A DNA stretch of 64,000 nt from Thraustochytrium sp. TN22 (lineage: Eukaryota; Sar; Bigyra; Thraustochytrida; Thraustochytriidae), in assembly GCA_013306675.1 (NCBI GenBank), contig JABLUY010000158.1, positions 1-64,000 on the forward strand, given 5' to 3'. The notes under the pieces were generated by a model that did no database searches, had not been told where the DNA came from, and saw only the letters and a list, made by a program, of their open reading frames with translations. A program made the translations under genes and the position numbers. Of this stretch, positions 63,506 to 64,000 are shown in pieces; position 1 is the first letter of the stretch; every line of letters begins with the position of its first letter.

Positions 63506-64000
63506 ATGGCGGCCGTGGTGGAGGAGTACGAGTACGAGACGGACTCCGGCGAGGAGGACGACGATGACAGCGAGTACGAGGAGGAGGTGATCGAGGAGAC
63601 GGTGGTGCCGGCCGGGAAGAAGAGCGAGGTGGGCAGGGCCAAGGTGGCGTGCGCCAACTACCGCGTGGACACCACGGCCGCCGTGTTCGGTACGTGCAAG
63701 TGCGGGTGGCCCAAGAGCGACCACATGGCCAAGGGCGAGAACAAGGCCGCGCAGGCGCTCTCGAAGCTGCGCAGCAGCAGGGTGGACGGCCCCCAGGGCA
63801 CCGGCGGCAGCGGGCCCTGCTCCAACTTTCGCGTCGACGTGACCGCCGACAAGTTCGGCATGTGCAAGTGCGGCTACCATCAGAGCGAGCACAAGGCCAA
63901 GGAGGAGAACCCGGCGCGCCGCGCGCTCAAGTCGCTCAAGTCAACCTCGGGCCTCGCGCCCATCGAGCATACCTCGCAGCCCTGCAACAACTATGTCGCC
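63506..64000 (+). CDS. Protein with repeated Cys/His modules, truncated by window end
   Basis: The frame opens at 63506 and is still open at the last base (165 codons). An acidic N-terminus (EEYEYETDSGEEDDDDSEYE) is followed by repeats of about 50 residues. The first two are CANYRVDTTAAVFGTCKCGW-PKSDH and CSNFRVDVTADKFGMCKCGY-HQSEH; a third begins CNNYVA. The conserved pattern is C-x-N-[YF]-x-V-D-x-T-x(4)-F-G-x-C-x-C-G-x(4-5)-H, with A-L-x-x-L helices between, and it could bind one zinc per module. A similar C-x-C-G-x(4-5)-H pattern is familiar from TRPM-channel N-termini and protist repeat proteins, but no function can be assigned. Confidence 0.8.
   Translation, partial: MAAVVEEYEYETDSGEEDDDDSEYEEEVIEETVVPAGKKSEVGRAKVACANYRVDTTAAVFGTCKCGWPKSDHMAKGENKAAQALSKLRSSRVDGPQGTGGSGPCSNFRVDVTADKFGMCKCGYHQSEHKAKEENPARRALKSLKSTSGLAPIEHTSQPCNNYVA

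Noticed and set aside
1-64000. Transposable elements and virus-derived sequence
   Set aside because: No reverse transcriptase, integrase, transposase, capsid or long terminal repeat signature was found on either strand.

Overview
The window is nuclear DNA of a GC-rich, intron-poor, gene-dense eukaryotic microbe. About 31 protein genes lie on both strands. Nearly all read as one uninterrupted frame, and convergent neighbours are often separated by only 160-310 bases. The content is plainly eukaryotic: AMP deaminase, two myosin motors, an Mtr4-type exosome helicase, a PRC1/MAP65 microtubule bundler, the GPI-anchor enzyme PIG-O/Gpi13, a NAA60-like acetyltransferase, a TLDc protein, a bestrophin-like channel and a peroxisomal isocitrate lyase. 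Cilium-flavoured coiled-coil and leucine-rich-repeat proteins suggest a flagellated stage. A protist, perhaps a stramenopile such as a thraustochytrid-like organism, fits best, but no rRNA, tRNA or organelle marker settles this. Strong GC bias at third codon positions leaves long spurious open frames antisense to most real genes.

Layout. 0-10 kb: a small basic protein, a NAA60-like acetyltransferase, an LRR/coiled-coil protein, AMP deaminase, a small membrane protein and an orphan. 11-25 kb: a tailless class-I-like myosin ending in a prenylation box, coiled-coil proteins, a mitochondrial FtsJ/MRM2-type methyltransferase, a TLDc protein, an LRR protein, a small orphan and a CFAP57-like coiled coil. 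25-45 kb: an orphan with a possible mini-intron, Mtr4, a phytanoyl-CoA-dioxygenase-like enzyme, PRC1/MAP65, a disordered protein, a membrane-anchored DUF296/PPC protein, PIG-O, a bestrophin and a second tailless myosin. 45-58.7 kb looks like accessory sequence: a secreted orphan overlapping an orphan gene on the same strand, a 1271-residue orphan protein with a C-terminal kinase, a tandem duplication of a two-domain VOC/PhnB-like gene, a 44-bp minisatellite and a tail-anchored protein whose 3' end was copied by the duplication. 58.7-64 kb: a long gene-poor stretch, isocitrate lyase with a PTS1 signal, and the start of a gene with repeated Cys/His modules, cut by the window end.

The genes do not form one pathway. 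Shared themes are actin and microtubule motors or bundlers, membrane-anchored enzymes, and core metabolism. Two sequence-level patterns stand out. Many 5' leaders carry GGC/CGG triplet runs next to the ATG and GAGC tetranucleotide arrays about 65-140 bases upstream. The 48.8-57.6 kb block shows recent duplication, gene conversion and minisatellite expansion beside a kinase of unfamiliar architecture, which is the best candidate for undescribed biology here.
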